From NCBI GenBank assembly GCA_963966185.1, contig CAWZYM010000221.1:1-64000 (forward strand): 64,000 bases of DNA, in the 5' to 3' direction. Below the pieces are notes generated by a model. The model searched no databases, was not told the DNA's origin, and saw only the letters and a program-made list of their open reading frames with translations. Source of the DNA: Rhabditoides inermis. Taxonomy: Eukaryota; Nematoda; Chromadorea; Rhabditida; Rhabditidae. Both the position numbers and the translations under genes were made by a program. Below, one piece after another: positions 19,468-30,146 of this stretch (positions are counted from its first letter, which is position 1; each line of letters opens with the position of its first letter).

Positions 19468-19540
19468 TTACATTTTGCAAATTTGTGAAAAGAATGAGTG
19501 CTCGGGCACGAAACCGCTCAGTAAGAGCACTCTCACATGA

Positions 19541-19612
19541 GCGTCTGTGGTGTAATGGTCAGCATGGATGCCTTCCAAGCATTCGACGGGGGTTCGATTC
19601 CCCCCAGACGCA
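19541..19612 (+). tRNA. tRNA-Gly(TCC)
   Basis: Unit 22, G2, U8 form. Confidence 0.93.
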
Positions 19613-19709
19613 TAACGTTTTGCCCTATTAAAAATAATTTCAGCATCACTACTCGCGTGCTTTTGCAGCGTGCGATCGAATATCGGCGGAGAATGGAGAG
19701 GAATCTGAA

Positions 19710-19782
19710 GCCTCGTTAGCTCAGTTGGTAGAGCGTTAGACTTTTAATCTAACGGCCACGGGTTCGAGTCCCGTACGGGGCT
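19710..19782 (+). tRNA. tRNA-Lys(TTT)
   Basis: Unit 22, K. Confidence 0.92.
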
Positions 19783-19902
19783 GTAATTTTGCTATTTTTG
19801 GATCAATGCTACTGATTATTTCATCATTTCGCGGACGTACCTTGCAATCTTTGTCGGCGCCTTTTGCCAACACTTCCACGCTATTAGACAGCCGTTCTCT
19901 CG

Positions 19903-19974
19903 GCCTATGTAGTATAGTGGTTAGTACTCCACGTTGTGGCCGTGGCGACACAGGTTCGATTCCTGTCATAGGCA
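19903..19974 (+). tRNA. tRNA-His(GTG)
   Basis: Unit 22, H2. Confidence 0.93.
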
Positions 19975-20187
19975 TTTCCTTTTTGTAAACGTCGTCGCTC
20001 ACGAAAAACTTTTGTCTGACCAACTTCGAATAAAGTTGATCGTGGGAGAACGGAAAACAGTCTTGAAGGTCCTGGAAGTGTTTCATTTCTTAGCCACTTG
20101 CAACTTGCAACTTATTGTGTATGTATGAGTATGAGAGTATGTGTATGAATGTAACATCATCACGCAATTATTTTAGCTCAGTTATTG

Positions 20188-20259
20188 GCCTATGTAGTAT
20201 AGTGGTTAGTACTCCACGTTGTGGCCGTGGCGACACAGGTTCGATTCCTGTCATAGGCA
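20188..20259 (+). tRNA. tRNA-His(GTG)
   Basis: Unit 23, H1. Confidence 0.93.
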
Positions 20260-20327
20260 TTCCTTTTCCTTTCTCCGTTGTCCAGATCAAGCCTGCGCAT
20301 ATCCGATTTCTGGGAGATCAAGAACAA

Positions 20328-20399
20328 GCGTCTGTGGTGTAATGGTCAGCATGGATGCCTTCCAAGCATTCGACGGGGGTTCGATTCCCCCCAGACGCA
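20328..20399 (+). tRNA. tRNA-Gly(TCC)
   Basis: Unit 23, G1. Confidence 0.93.
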
Positions 20400-20472
20400 T
20401 GACATTTTGCAAATTTGTGAAAAGAATGAGTGCTCGGGCACGAAACCGCTCAGTAAGAGCACTCTCACATGA

Positions 20473-20550
20473 GCGTCTGCGGTGTAATGGTCAGCATGGA
20501 TGCCTTCCAAGCATTCGACGGGGGTTCGATTCCCCCCCCCCCCAGACGCA
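20473..20550 (+). tRNA. tRNA-Gly(TCC), C8, C-run of 12 (likely dead)
   Basis: Unit 23, G2. C8, six extra C. Confidence 0.5.
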
Positions 20551-20647
20551 TAACGTTTTGCCCTATTAAAAATAATTTCAGCATCACTACTCGCGTGCTT
20601 TTGCAGCGTGCGATCGAATATCGGCGGAGAATGGAGAGGAATCTGAA

Positions 20648-20720
20648 GCCTCGTTAGCTCAGTTGGTAGAGCGTTAGACTTTTAATCTAACGGCCACGGG
20701 TTCGAGTCCCGTACGGGGCT
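20648..20720 (+). tRNA. tRNA-Lys(TTT)
   Basis: Unit 23, K. Confidence 0.92.
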
Positions 20721-20840
20721 GTAATTTTGCTATTTTTGGATCAATGCTACTGATTCTTTCATCATTTCGCGGACGTACCTTGCAATCTTTGTCGGCGCCT
20801 TTTGCCAACACTTCCACGCTATTAGACAGCCGTTCTCTCG

Positions 20841-20912
20841 GCCTATGTAGTATAGTGGTTAGTACTCCACGTTGTGGCCGTGGCGACACAGGTTCGATTC
20901 CTGTCATAGGCA
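20841..20912 (+). tRNA. tRNA-His(GTG)
   Basis: Unit 23, H2. Confidence 0.93.
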
Positions 20913-21125
20913 TTTCCTTTTTGTAAACGTCGTCGCTCACGAAAAACTTTTGTCTGACCAACTTCGAATAAAGTTGATCGTGGGAGAACGGAAAACAGTC
21001 TTGAAGGTCCTGGAAGTGTTTCATTTCTTAGCCACTTGCAACTTGCAACTTATTGTGTATGTATGAGTATGAGAGTATGTGTATGAATGTAACATCATCA
21101 CGCAATTATTTTAGCTCAGTTATTG

Positions 21126-21197
21126 GCCTATGTAGTATAGTGGTTAGTACTCCACGTTGTGGCCGTGGCGACACAGGTTCGATTCCTGTCATAGGCA
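21126..21197 (+). tRNA. tRNA-His(GTG)
   Basis: Unit 24, H1. Confidence 0.93.
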
Positions 21198-21265
21198 TTC
21201 CTTTTCCTTTCTCCGTTGTCCAGATCAAGCCTGCGCATATCCGATTTCTGGGAGATCAAGAACAA

Positions 21266-21337
21266 GCGTCTGTGGTGTAATGGTCAGCATGGATGCCTTC
21301 CAAGCATTCGACGGGGGTTCGATTCCCCCCAGACGCA
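21266..21337 (+). tRNA. tRNA-Gly(TCC)
   Basis: Unit 24, G1. Confidence 0.93.
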
Positions 21338-21410
21338 TGACATTTTGCAAATTTGTGAAAAGAATGAGTGCTCGGGCACGAAACCGCTCAGTAAGAGCAC
21401 TCTCACATGA

Positions 21411-21483
21411 GCGTCTGCGGTGTAATGGTCAGCATGGATGCCTTCCAAGCATTCGACGGGGGTTCGATTCCCCCCCAGACGCA
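21411..21483 (+). tRNA. tRNA-Gly(TCC), C8, C-run of 7
   Basis: Unit 24, G2. C8, one extra C. Confidence 0.65.
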
Positions 21484-21580
21484 TAACGTTTTGCCCTATT
21501 AAAAATAATTTCAGCATCACTACTCGCGTGCTTTTGCAGCGTGCGATCGAATATCGGCGGAGAATGGAGAGGAATCTGAA

Positions 21581-21653
21581 GCCTCGTTAGCTCAGTTGGT
21601 AGAGCGTTAGACTTTTAATCTAACGGCCACGGGTTCGAGTCCCGTACGGGGCT
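21581..21653 (+). tRNA. tRNA-Lys(TTT)
   Basis: Unit 24, K. Confidence 0.92.
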
Positions 21654-21773
21654 GTAATTTTGCTATTTTTGGATCAATGCTACTGATTATTTCATCATTT
21701 CGCGGACGTACCTTGCAATCTTTGTCGGCGCCTTTTGCCAACACTTCCACGCTATTAGACAGCCGTTCTCTCG

Positions 21774-21845
21774 GCCTATGTAGTATAGTGGTTAGTACTC
21801 CACGTTGTGGCCGTGGCGACACAGGTTCGATTCCTGTCATAGGCA
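21774..21845 (+). tRNA. tRNA-His(GTG)
   Basis: Unit 24, H2. Confidence 0.93.
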
Positions 21846-21965
21846 TTTCCTTTTTGTAAACGTCGTCGCTCACGAAAAACTTTTGTCTGACCAACTTCGA
21901 ATAAAGTTGATCGTGGGAGAACGGAAAACAGTCTTGAAGGTCCTGGAAGTGTTTCATTTCTTAGC

Positions 21966-22515
21966 TAGGGACCACAATACCATTTTCAGATGTTTGGATA
22001 TGGTATAGCAATTAGTTCATTCATGTAGTTCATTTCAAGCTGATTTCAAAAATATATAATGTTCATAGGGTTCATCGTTCACATTGCGCTCAAATTCCGC
22101 GCAGCGCGCGCACCCGAGCGTGCGCTCACATAGGGAAAGTGCGACAGAGGGCGGCTAGATCAAAAGATTTATGACGTCATCGATAGTTAAATTATGAATG
22201 TATTCGTTTATAATAGTAGCAATACGCTTTGTTTGATTGTAATCGATCAGTACTTGATGAAATACATCTCTTATTACATCATTTTTCATTACTCATTTTG
22301 GGCAATGGCGGCTAGATCAAAGAAATATGACGTCATAATATCACTTTTTATCGATTTTCAGTACTTTACAGGGTACATGATCCCATAAATAAAATATCGT
22401 TGGAATCAGCGCGAAAGGGCGAATCGTTCTATGGTAATTAGAGCACATCATGTGTCCAGTGAGAATATGTTACATGATTTCGCCTCACTCTCTACATATC
22501 ACGTTGTGGTCCCTA
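21966..22515. mobile_element. MITE-like element, copy 2
   Basis: Same 550 bp, target repeat and position as copy 1, 12471 bp away. It is a by-product of array duplication, not a new insertion. Confidence 0.88.
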
Positions 22516-22617
22516 TTTCTTAGCCACTTGCAACTTGCAACTTATTGTGTATGTATGAGTATGAGAGTATGTGTATGAATGTAACATCATCACGCAATTA
22601 TTTTAGCTCAGTTATTG

Positions 22618-22689
22618 GCCTATGTAGTATAGTGGTTAGTACTCCACGTTGTGGCCGTGGCGACACAGGTTCGATTCCTGTCATAGGCA
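22618..22689 (+). tRNA. tRNA-His(GTG)
   Basis: Unit 25, H1. Confidence 0.93.
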
Positions 22690-22757
22690 TTCCTTTTCCT
22701 TTCTCCGTTGTCCAGATCAAGCCTGCGCATATCCGATTTCTGGGAGATCAAGAACAA

Positions 22758-22829
22758 GCGTCTGTGGTGTAATGGTCAGCATGGATGCCTTCCAAGCATT
22801 CGACGGGGGTTCGATTCCCCCCAGACGCA
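22758..22829 (+). tRNA. tRNA-Gly(TCC)
   Basis: Unit 25, G1. Confidence 0.93.
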
Positions 22830-22902
22830 TGACATTTTGCAAATTTGTGAAAAGAATGAGTGCTCGGGCACGAAACCGCTCAGTAAGAGCACTCTCACAT
22901 GA

Positions 22903-22976
22903 GCGTCTGCGGTGTAATGGTCAGCATGGATGCCTTCCAAGCATTCGACGGGGGTTCGATTCCCCCCCCAGACGCA
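22903..22976 (+). tRNA. tRNA-Gly(TCC), C8, C-run of 8
   Basis: Unit 25, G2. C8, two extra C. Confidence 0.6.
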
Positions 22977-23073
22977 TAACGTTTTGCCCTATTAAAAATA
23001 ATTTCAGCATCACTACTCGCGTGCTTTTGCAGCGTGCGATCGAATATCGGCGGAGAATGGAGAGGAATCTGAA

Positions 23074-23146
23074 GCCTCGTTAGCTCAGTTGGTAGAGCGT
23101 TAGACTTTTAATCTAACGGCCACGGGTTCGAGTCCCGTACGGGGCT
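23074..23146 (+). tRNA. tRNA-Lys(TTT)
   Basis: Unit 25, K. Confidence 0.92.
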
Positions 23147-23266
23147 GTAATTTTGCTATTTTTGGATCAATGCTACTGATTCTTTCATCATTTCGCGGAC
23201 GTACCTTGCAATCTTTGTCGGCGCCTTTTGCCAACACTTCCACGCTATTAGACAGCCGTTCTCTCG

Positions 23267-23338
23267 GCCTATGTAGTATAGTGGTTAGTACTCCACGTTG
23301 TGGCCGTGGCGACACAGGTTCGATTCCTGTCATAGGCA
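23267..23338 (+). tRNA. tRNA-His(GTG)
   Basis: Unit 25, H2. Confidence 0.93.
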
Positions 23339-23551
23339 TTTCCTTTTTGTAAACGTCGTCGCTCACGAAAAACTTTTGTCTGACCAACTTCGAATAAAGT
23401 TGATCGTGGGAGAACGGAAAACAGTCTTGAAGGTCCTGGAAGTGTTTCATTTCTTAGCCACTTGCAACTTGCAACTTATTGTGTATGTATGAGTATGAGA
23501 GTATGTGTATGAATGTAACATCATCACGCAATTATTTTAGCTCAGTTATTG

Positions 23552-23623
23552 GCCTATGTAGTATAGTGGTTAGTACTCCACGTTGTGGCCGTGGCGACAC
23601 AGGTTCGATTCCTGTCATAGGCA
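23552..23623 (+). tRNA. tRNA-His(GTG)
   Basis: Unit 26, H1. Confidence 0.93.
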
Positions 23624-23691
23624 TTCCTTTTCCTTTCTCCGTTGTCCAGATCAAGCCTGCGCATATCCGATTTCTGGGAGATCAAGAACAA

Positions 23692-23763
23692 GCGTCTGTG
23701 GTGTAATGGTCAGCATGGATGCCTTCCAAGCATTCGACGGGGGTTCGATTCCCCCCAGACGCA
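23692..23763 (+). tRNA. tRNA-Gly(TCC)
   Basis: Unit 26, G1. Confidence 0.93.
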
Positions 23764-23836
23764 TTACATTTTGCAAATTTGTGAAAAGAATGAGTGCTCG
23801 GGCACGAAACCGCTCAGTAAGAGCACTCTCACATGA

Positions 23837-23908
23837 GGGTCTGTGGTGTAATGGTCAGCATGGATGCCTTCCAAGCATTCGACGGGGGTTCGATTCCCCC
23901 CAGACGCA
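23837..23908 (+). tRNA. tRNA-Gly(TCC), acceptor mutant
   Basis: Unit 26, G2. C2 is G, as at 11366. Confidence 0.7.
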
Positions 23909-24005
23909 TAACGTTTTGCCCTATTAAAAATAATTTCAGCATCACTACTCGCGTGCTTTTGCAGCGTGCGATCGAATATCGGCGGAGAATGGAGAGGAAT
24001 CTGAA

Positions 24006-24030
24006 GCCTCGTTAGCTCAGTTGGTAGAGC
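24006..24030 (+). pseudogene. tRNA-Lys 5' fragment
   Basis: Unit 26, K. Same deletion junction as at 11535-11559. Confidence 0.9.
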
Positions 24031-24167
24031 CGGAAAACAGTCTTGAAGGTCCTGGAAGTGTTTCATTTCTTAGCCACTTGCAACTTGCAACTTATTGTGT
24101 ATGTATGAGTATGAGAGTATGTGTATGAATGTAACATCATCACGCAAGTATTTCAGCTCAGTTATTG

Positions 24168-24239
24168 GCCTATGTAGTATAGTGGTTAGTACTCCACGTT
24201 GTGGCCGTGGCGACACAGGTTCGATTCCTGTCATAGGCA
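24168..24239 (+). tRNA. tRNA-His(GTG)
   Basis: Unit 27, H1. Confidence 0.93.
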
Positions 24240-24307
24240 TTCCTTTTCCTTTCTCCGTTGTCCAGATAAAGCCTGCGCATATCCGATTTCTGGGAGATCA
24301 AGAACAA

Positions 24308-24379
24308 GCGTCTGTGGTGTAATGGTCAGCATGGATGCCTTCCAAGCATTCGACGGGGGTTCGATTCCCCCCGGACGCA
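24308..24379 (+). tRNA. tRNA-Gly(TCC), G67 form
   Basis: Unit 27, G1; T6-G67 wobble. Confidence 0.87.
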
Positions 24380-24452
24380 TTACATTTTGCAAATTTGTGA
24401 AAAGAATGAGTGCTCGGGCACGAAACCGCTCAGTAAGAGCACTCTCACATGA

Positions 24453-24524
24453 GCGTCTGTGGTGTAATGGTCAGCATGGATGCCTTCCAAGCATTCGACG
24501 GGGGTTCGATTCCCCCCAGACGCA
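24453..24524 (+). tRNA. tRNA-Gly(TCC)
   Basis: Unit 27, G2, U8 form. Confidence 0.93.
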
Positions 24525-24621
24525 TAACGTTTTGCCCTATTAAAAATAATTTCAGCATCACTACTCGCGTGCTTTTGCAGCGTGCGATCGAATATCGGCG
24601 GAGAATGGAGAGGAATCTGAA

Positions 24622-24694
24622 GCCTCGTTAGCTCAGTTGGTAGAGCGTTAGACTTTTAATCTAACGGCCACGGGTTCGAGTCCCGTACGGGGCT
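24622..24694 (+). tRNA. tRNA-Lys(TTT)
   Basis: Unit 27, K. Confidence 0.92.
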
Positions 24695-24814
24695 GTAATT
24701 TTGCTATTTTTGGATCAATGCTACTGATTCTTTCATCATTTCGCGGACGTACCTTGCAATCTTTGTCGGCGCCTTTTGCCAACACTTCCACGCTATTAGA
24801 CAGCCGTTCTCTCG

Positions 24815-24886
24815 GCCTATGTAGTATAGTGGTTAGTACTCCACGTTGTGGCCGTGGCGACACAGGTTCGATTCCTGTCATAGGCA
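24815..24886 (+). tRNA. tRNA-His(GTG)
   Basis: Unit 27, H2. Confidence 0.93.
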
Positions 24887-25099
24887 TTTCCTTTTTGTAA
24901 ACGTCGTCGCTCACGAAAAACTTTTGTCTGACCAACTTCGAATAAAGTTGATCGTGGGAGAACGGAAAACAGTCTTGAAGGTCCTGGAAGTGTTTCATTT
25001 CTTAGCCACTTGCAACTTGCAACTTATTGTGTATGTATGAGTATGAGAGTATGTGTATGAATGTAACATCATCACGCAATTATTTTAGCTCACTTATTG

Positions 25100-25171
25100 G
25101 CCTATGTAGTATAGTGGTTAGTACTCCACGTTGTGGCCGTGGCGACACAGGTTCGCTTCCTGTCATAGGCA
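25100..25171 (+). tRNA. tRNA-His(GTG), A58 mutant, hybrid unit
   Basis: Unit 28, His-only mini-unit; A58 is C. Confidence 0.7.
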
Positions 25172-25383
25172 TTTCCTTTTTGTAAACTTCGTCGCTCACG
25201 AAAAACTTTTGTCTGACCAACTTCGAATAAAGTTGATCGTGGGAGAACGGAAAACAGTCTTGAAGGTCCTGGAAGTGTTTCATTTCTTAGCCACTTGCAA
25301 CTTGCAATTATTGTGTATGTATGAGTATGAGAGTATGTGTATGAATGTAACATCATCACGCAATTATTTTAGCTCAGTTATTG

Positions 25384-25455
25384 GCCTATGTAGTATAGTG
25401 GTTAGTACTCCACGTTGTGGCCGTGGCGACACAGGTTCGATTCCTGTCATAGGCA
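25384..25455 (+). tRNA. tRNA-His(GTG)
   Basis: Unit 29, H1. Confidence 0.93.
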
Positions 25456-25523
25456 TTCCTTTTCCTTTCTCCGTTGTCCAGATCAAGCCTGCGCATATCC
25501 GATTTCTGGGAGATCAAGAACAA

Positions 25524-25595
25524 GCGTCTGTGGTGTAATGGTCAGCATGGATGCCTTCCAAGCATTCGACGGGGGTTCGATTCCCCCCAGACGCA
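25524..25595 (+). tRNA. tRNA-Gly(TCC)
   Basis: Unit 29, G1. Confidence 0.93.
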
Positions 25596-25668
25596 TGACA
25601 TTTTGCAAATTTGTGAAAAGAATGAGTGCTCGGGCACGAAACCGCTCAGTAAGTGCACTCTCACATGA

Positions 25669-25740
25669 GCGTCTGCGGTGTAATGGTCAGCATGGATGCC
25701 TTCCAAGCATTCGACGGGGGTTCGATTCCCCCCAGACGCA
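25669..25740 (+). tRNA. tRNA-Gly(TCC), C8 form
   Basis: Unit 29, G2, C8. Confidence 0.8.
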
Positions 25741-25837
25741 TAACGTTTTGCCCTATTAAAAATAATTTCAGCATCACTACTCGCGTGCTTTTGCAGCGTG
25801 CGATCGAATATCGGCGGAGAATGGAGAGGAATCTGAA

Positions 25838-25910
25838 GCCTCGTTAGCTCAGTTGGTAGAGCGTTAGACTTTTAATCTAACGGCCACGGGTTCGAGTCCC
25901 GTACGGGGCT
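25838..25910 (+). tRNA. tRNA-Lys(TTT)
   Basis: Unit 29, K. Confidence 0.92.
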
Positions 25911-26030
25911 GTAATTTTGCTATTTTTGGATCAATGCTACTGATTCTTTCATCATTTCGCGGACGTACCTTGCAATCTTTGTCGGCGCCTTTTGCCAACA
26001 CTTCCACGCTATTAGACAGCCGTTCTCTCG

Positions 26031-26102
26031 GCCTATGTAGTATAGTGGTTAGTACTCCACGTTGTGGCCGTGGCGACACAGGTTCGATTCCTGTCATAGG
26101 CA
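26031..26102 (+). tRNA. tRNA-His(GTG)
   Basis: Unit 29, H2. Confidence 0.93.
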
Positions 26103-26315
26103 TTTCCTTTTTGTAAACGTCGTCGCTCACGAAAAACTTTTGTCTGACCAACTTCGAATAAAGTTGATCGTGGGAGAACGGAAAACAGTCTTGAAGGTCC
26201 TGGAAGTGTTTCATTTCTTAGCCACTTGCAACTTGCAACTTATTGTGTATGTATGAGTATGAGAGTATGTGTATGAATGTAAGATCATCACGCAATTATT
26301 TTAGCTCAGTTATTG

Positions 26316-26387
26316 GCCTATGTAGTATAGTGGTTAGTACTCCACGTTGTGGCCGTGGCGACACAGGTTCGATTCCTGTCATAGGCA
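26316..26387 (+). tRNA. tRNA-His(GTG)
   Basis: Unit 30, H1. Confidence 0.93.
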
Positions 26388-26455
26388 TTCCTTTTCCTTT
26401 CTCCGTTGTCCAGATCAAGCCTGCGCATATCCGATTTCTGGGAGATCAAGAACAA

Positions 26456-26527
26456 GCGTCTGTGGTGTAATGGTCAGCATGGATGCCTTCCAAGCATTCG
26501 ACGGGGGTTCGATTCCCCCCAGACGCA
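26456..26527 (+). tRNA. tRNA-Gly(TCC)
   Basis: Unit 30, G1. Confidence 0.93.
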
Positions 26528-26600
26528 TTACATTTTGCAAATTTGTGAAAAGAATGAGTGCTCGGGCACGAAACCGCTCAGTAAGAGCACTCTCACATGA

Positions 26601-26672
26601 GCGTCTGTGGTGTAATGGTCAGCATGGATGCCTTCCAAGCATTCGACGGGGGTTCGATTCCCCCCAGACGCA
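26601..26672 (+). tRNA. tRNA-Gly(TCC)
   Basis: Unit 30, G2, U8 form. Confidence 0.93.
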
Positions 26673-26769
26673 TAACGTTTTGCCCTATTAAAAATAATTT
26701 CAGCATCACTACTCGCGTGCTTTTGCAGCGTGCGATCGAATATCGGCGGAGAATGGAGAGGAATCTGAA

Positions 26770-26842
26770 GCCTCGTTAGCTCAGTTGGTAGAGCGTTAGA
26801 CTTTTAATCTAACGGCCACGGGTTCGAGTCCCGTACGGGGCT
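26770..26842 (+). tRNA. tRNA-Lys(TTT)
   Basis: Unit 30, K. Confidence 0.92.
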
Positions 26843-26962
26843 GTAATTTTGCTATTTTTGGATCAATGCTACTGATTCTTTCATCATTTCGCGGACGTAC
26901 CTTGCAATCTTTGTCGGCGCCTTTTGCCAACACTTCCACGCTATTAGACAGCCGTTCTCTCG

Positions 26963-27034
26963 GCCTATGTAGTATAGTGGTTAGTACTCCACGTTGTGGC
27001 CGTGGCGACACAGGTTCGATTCCTGTCATAGGCA
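26963..27034 (+). tRNA. tRNA-His(GTG)
   Basis: Unit 30, H2. Confidence 0.93.
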
Positions 27035-27246
27035 TTTCCTTTTTGTAAACGTCGTCGCTCACGAAAAACTTTTGTCTGACCAACTTCGAATAAAGTTGAT
27101 CGTGGGAGAACGGAAAACAGTCTTGAAGGTCCTGGAAGTGTTTCATTTCTTAGCCACTTGCAACTTGCAATTATTGTGTATGTATGAGAATGAGAGTATG
27201 TGTATGAATGTAACATCATCACGCAATTATTTTAGCTCAGTTATTG

Positions 27247-27318
27247 CCCTATGTAGTATAGTGGTTAGTACTCCACGTTGTGGCCGTGGCGACACAGGTT
27301 CGATTCCTGTCATAGGCA
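27247..27318 (+). tRNA. tRNA-His(GTG), first base C
   Basis: Unit 31, H1. G1 is C, a C-C clash with C72; the preceding G remains. Confidence 0.72.
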
Positions 27319-27386
27319 TTCCTTTTCCTTTCTCCGTTGTCCAGATCAAGCCTGCGCATATCCGATTTCTGGGAGATCAAGAACAA

Positions 27387-27458
27387 GCGTCTGTGGTGTA
27401 ATGGTCAGCATGGATGCCTTCCAAGCATTCGACGGGGGTTCGATTCCCCCCAGACGCA
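27387..27458 (+). tRNA. tRNA-Gly(TCC)
   Basis: Unit 31, G1. Confidence 0.93.
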
Positions 27459-27531
27459 TGACATTTTGCAAATTTGTGAAAAGAATGAGTGCTCGGGCAC
27501 GAAACCGCTCAGTAAGAGCACTCTCACATGA

Positions 27532-27603
27532 GCGTCTGCGGTGTAATGGTCAGCATGGATGCCTTCCAAGCATTCGACGGGGGTTCGATTCCCCCCAGAC
27601 GCA
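27532..27603 (+). tRNA. tRNA-Gly(TCC), C8 form
   Basis: Unit 31, G2, C8. Confidence 0.8.
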
Positions 27604-27700
27604 TAACGTTTTGCCCTATTAAAAATAATTTCAGCATCACTACTCGCGTGCTTTTGCAGCGTGCGATCGAATATCGGCGGAGAATGGAGAGAAATCTGAA

Positions 27701-27773
27701 GCCTCGTTAGCTCAGTTGGTAGAGCGTTAGACTTTTAATCTAACGGCCACGGGTTCGAGTCCCGTACGGGGCT
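27701..27773 (+). tRNA. tRNA-Lys(TTT)
   Basis: Unit 31, K. Confidence 0.92.
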
Positions 27774-27893
27774 GTAATTTTGCTATTTTTGGATCAATGC
27801 TACTGATTCTTTCATCATTTCGCGGACGTACCTTGCAATCTTTGTCGGCGCCTTTTGCCAACACTTCCACGCTATTAGACAGCCGTTCTCTCG

Positions 27894-27965
27894 GCCTATG
27901 TAGTATAGTGGTTAGTACTCCACGTTGTGGCCGTGGCGACACAGGTTCGATTCCTGTCATAGGCA
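27894..27965 (+). tRNA. tRNA-His(GTG)
   Basis: Unit 31, H2. Confidence 0.93.
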
Positions 27966-28178
27966 TTTCCTTTTTGTAAACGTCGTCGCTCACGAAAAAC
28001 TTTTGTCTGACCAACTTCGAATAAAGTTGATCGTGGGAGAACGGAAAACAGTCTTGAAGGTCCTGGAAGTGTTTCATTTCTTAGCCACTTGCAACTTGCA
28101 ACTTATTGTGTATGTATGAGTATGAGAGTATGTGTATGAATGTAACATCATCACGCAATTATTTTAGCTCAGTTATTG

Positions 28179-28250
28179 GCCTATGTAGTATAGTGGTTAG
28201 TACTCCACGTTGTGGCCGTGGCGACACAGGTTCGATTCCTGTCATAGGCA
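28179..28250 (+). tRNA. tRNA-His(GTG)
   Basis: Unit 32, H1. Confidence 0.93.
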
Positions 28251-28318
28251 TTCCTTTTCCTTTCTCCGTTGTCCAGATCAAGCCTGCGCATATCCGATTT
28301 CTGGGAGATCAAGAACAA

Positions 28319-28390
28319 GCGTCTGTGGTGTAATGGTCAGCATGGATGCCTTCCAAGCATTCGACGGGGGTTCGATTCCCCCCAGACGCA
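28319..28390 (+). tRNA. tRNA-Gly(TCC)
   Basis: Unit 32, G1. Confidence 0.93.
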
Positions 28391-28463
28391 TGACATTTTG
28401 CAAATTTGTGAAAAGAATGAGTGCTCGGGCACGAAACCGCTCAGTAAGAGCACTCTCACATGA

Positions 28464-28535
28464 GCGTCTGCGGTGTAATGGTCAGCATGGATGCCTTCCA
28501 AGCATTCGACGGGGGTTCGATTCCCCCCAGACGCA
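28464..28535 (+). tRNA. tRNA-Gly(TCC), C8 form
   Basis: Unit 32, G2, C8. Confidence 0.8.
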
Positions 28536-28632
28536 TAACGTTTTGCCCTATTAAAAATAATTTCAGCATCACTACTCGCGTGCTTTTGCAGCGTGCGATC
28601 GAATATCGGCGGAGAATGGAGAGAAATCTGAA

Positions 28633-28705
28633 GCCTCGTTAGCTCAGTTGGTAGAGCGTTAGACTTTTAATCTAACGGCCACGGGTTCGAGTCCCGTACG
28701 GGGCT
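28633..28705 (+). tRNA. tRNA-Lys(TTT)
   Basis: Unit 32, K. Confidence 0.92.
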
Positions 28706-28825
28706 GTAATTTTGCTATTTTTGGATCAATGCTACTGATTCTTTCATCATTTCGCGGACGTACCTTGCAATCTTTGTCGGCGCCTTTTGCCAACACTTCC
28801 ACGCTATTAGACAGCCGTTCTCTCG

Positions 28826-28897
28826 GCCTATGTAGTATAGTGGTTAGTACTCCACGTTGTGGCCGTGGCGACACAGGTTCGATTCCTGTCATAGGCA
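28826..28897 (+). tRNA. tRNA-His(GTG)
   Basis: Unit 32, H2. Confidence 0.93.
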
Positions 28898-29110
28898 TTT
28901 CCTTTTTGTAAACGTCGTCGCTCACGAAAAACTTTTGTCTGACCAACTTCGAATAAAGTTGATCGTGGGAGAACGGAAAACAGTCTTGAAGGTCCTGGAA
29001 GTGTTTCATTTCTTAGCCACTTGCAACTTGCAACTTATTGTGTATGTATGAGTATGAGAGTATGTGTATGAATGTAACATCATCACGCAATTATTTTAGC
29101 TCAGTTATTG

Positions 29111-29182
29111 GCCTATGTAGTATAGTGGTTAGTACTCCACGTTGTGGCCGTGGCGACACAGGTTCGATTCCTGTCATAGGCA
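29111..29182 (+). tRNA. tRNA-His(GTG)
   Basis: Unit 33, H1. Confidence 0.93.
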
Positions 29183-29250
29183 TTCCTTTTCCTTTCTCCG
29201 TTGTCCAGATCAAGCCTGCGCATATCCGATTTCTGGGAGATCAAGAACAA

Positions 29251-29322
29251 GCGTCTGTGGTGTAATGGTCAGCATGGATGCCTTCCAATCATTCGACGGG
29301 GGTTCGATTCCCCCCAGACGCA
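29251..29322 (+). tRNA. tRNA-Gly(TCC), anticodon-stem mutant
   Basis: Unit 33, G1. G39 is T, as at 15849. Confidence 0.72.
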
Positions 29323-29395
29323 TTACATTTTGCAAATTTGTGAAAAGAATGAGTGCTCGGGCACGAAACCGCTCAGTAAGAGCACTCTCACATGA

Positions 29396-29467
29396 GCGTC
29401 TGTGGTGTAATGGTCAGCATGGATGCCTTCCAAGCATTCGACGGGGGTTCGATTCCCCCCAGACGCA
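29396..29467 (+). tRNA. tRNA-Gly(TCC)
   Basis: Unit 33, G2, U8 form. Confidence 0.93.
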
Positions 29468-29564
29468 TAACGTTTTGCCCTATTAAAAATAATTTCAGCA
29501 TCACTACTCGCGTGCTTTTGCAGCGTGCGATCGAATATCGGCGGAGAATGGAGAGGAATCTGAA

Positions 29565-29637
29565 GCCTCGTTAGCTCAGTTGGTAGAGCGTTAGACTTTT
29601 AATTTAACGGCCACGGGTTCGAGTCCCGTACGGGGCT
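29565..29637 (+). tRNA. tRNA-Lys(TTT), U40 form
   Basis: Unit 33, K; G30-U40 wobble. Confidence 0.88.
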
Positions 29638-29757
29638 GTAATTTTGCTATTTTTGGATCAATGCTACTGATTCTTTCATCATTTCGCGGACGTACCTTGC
29701 AATCTTTGTCGGCGCCTTTTGCCAACACTTCCACGCTATTAGACAGCCGTTCTCTCG

Positions 29758-29829
29758 GCCTATGTAGTATAGTGGTTAGTACTCCACGTTGTGGCCGTGG
29801 CGACACAGATTCGATTCCTGTCATAGGCA
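29758..29829 (+). tRNA. tRNA-His(GTG), T-stem mutant
   Basis: Unit 33, H2. G53 is A. Confidence 0.7.
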
Positions 29830-30040
29830 TTTCCTTTTTGTAAACGTCGTCGCTCACGAAAAACTTTTGTCTGACCAACTTCGAATAGTTGATCGTGGGA
29901 GAACGGAAAACAGTCTTGAAGGTCCTGGAAGTGTTTCATTTCTTAGCCACTTGCAACTTGCAACTTATTGTGTATGTATGAGTATGAGAGTATGTGTATG
30001 AATGTAACATCATCACGCAATTATTTTAGCTCAGTTATTG

Positions 30041-30112
30041 GCCTATGTAGTATAGTGGTTAGTACTCCACGTTGTGGCCGTGGCGACACAGGTTCGATTC
30101 CTGTCATAGGCA
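30041..30112 (+). tRNA. tRNA-His(GTG)
   Basis: Unit 34, H1; G1 deleted downstream as in unit 19. Confidence 0.93.
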
Positions 30113-30146
30113 TTCCTTTTCCTTTCTCCGTTGTCCTCTCACATGA

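Larger units (their letters stand above)
9495..21965 (+). repeat. Higher-order repeat copy A (12471 bp)
   Basis: From the first base of one MITE copy to the first base of the next. It holds 14 H1-bearing units, including the shared oddities: a Lys fragment at 11535, a His-only mini-unit at 12629, a G39-mutated Gly at 15849, a G1-less unit at 16639-17178, and C-run-expanded Gly copies at 20473 and 21411. Confidence 0.9.
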
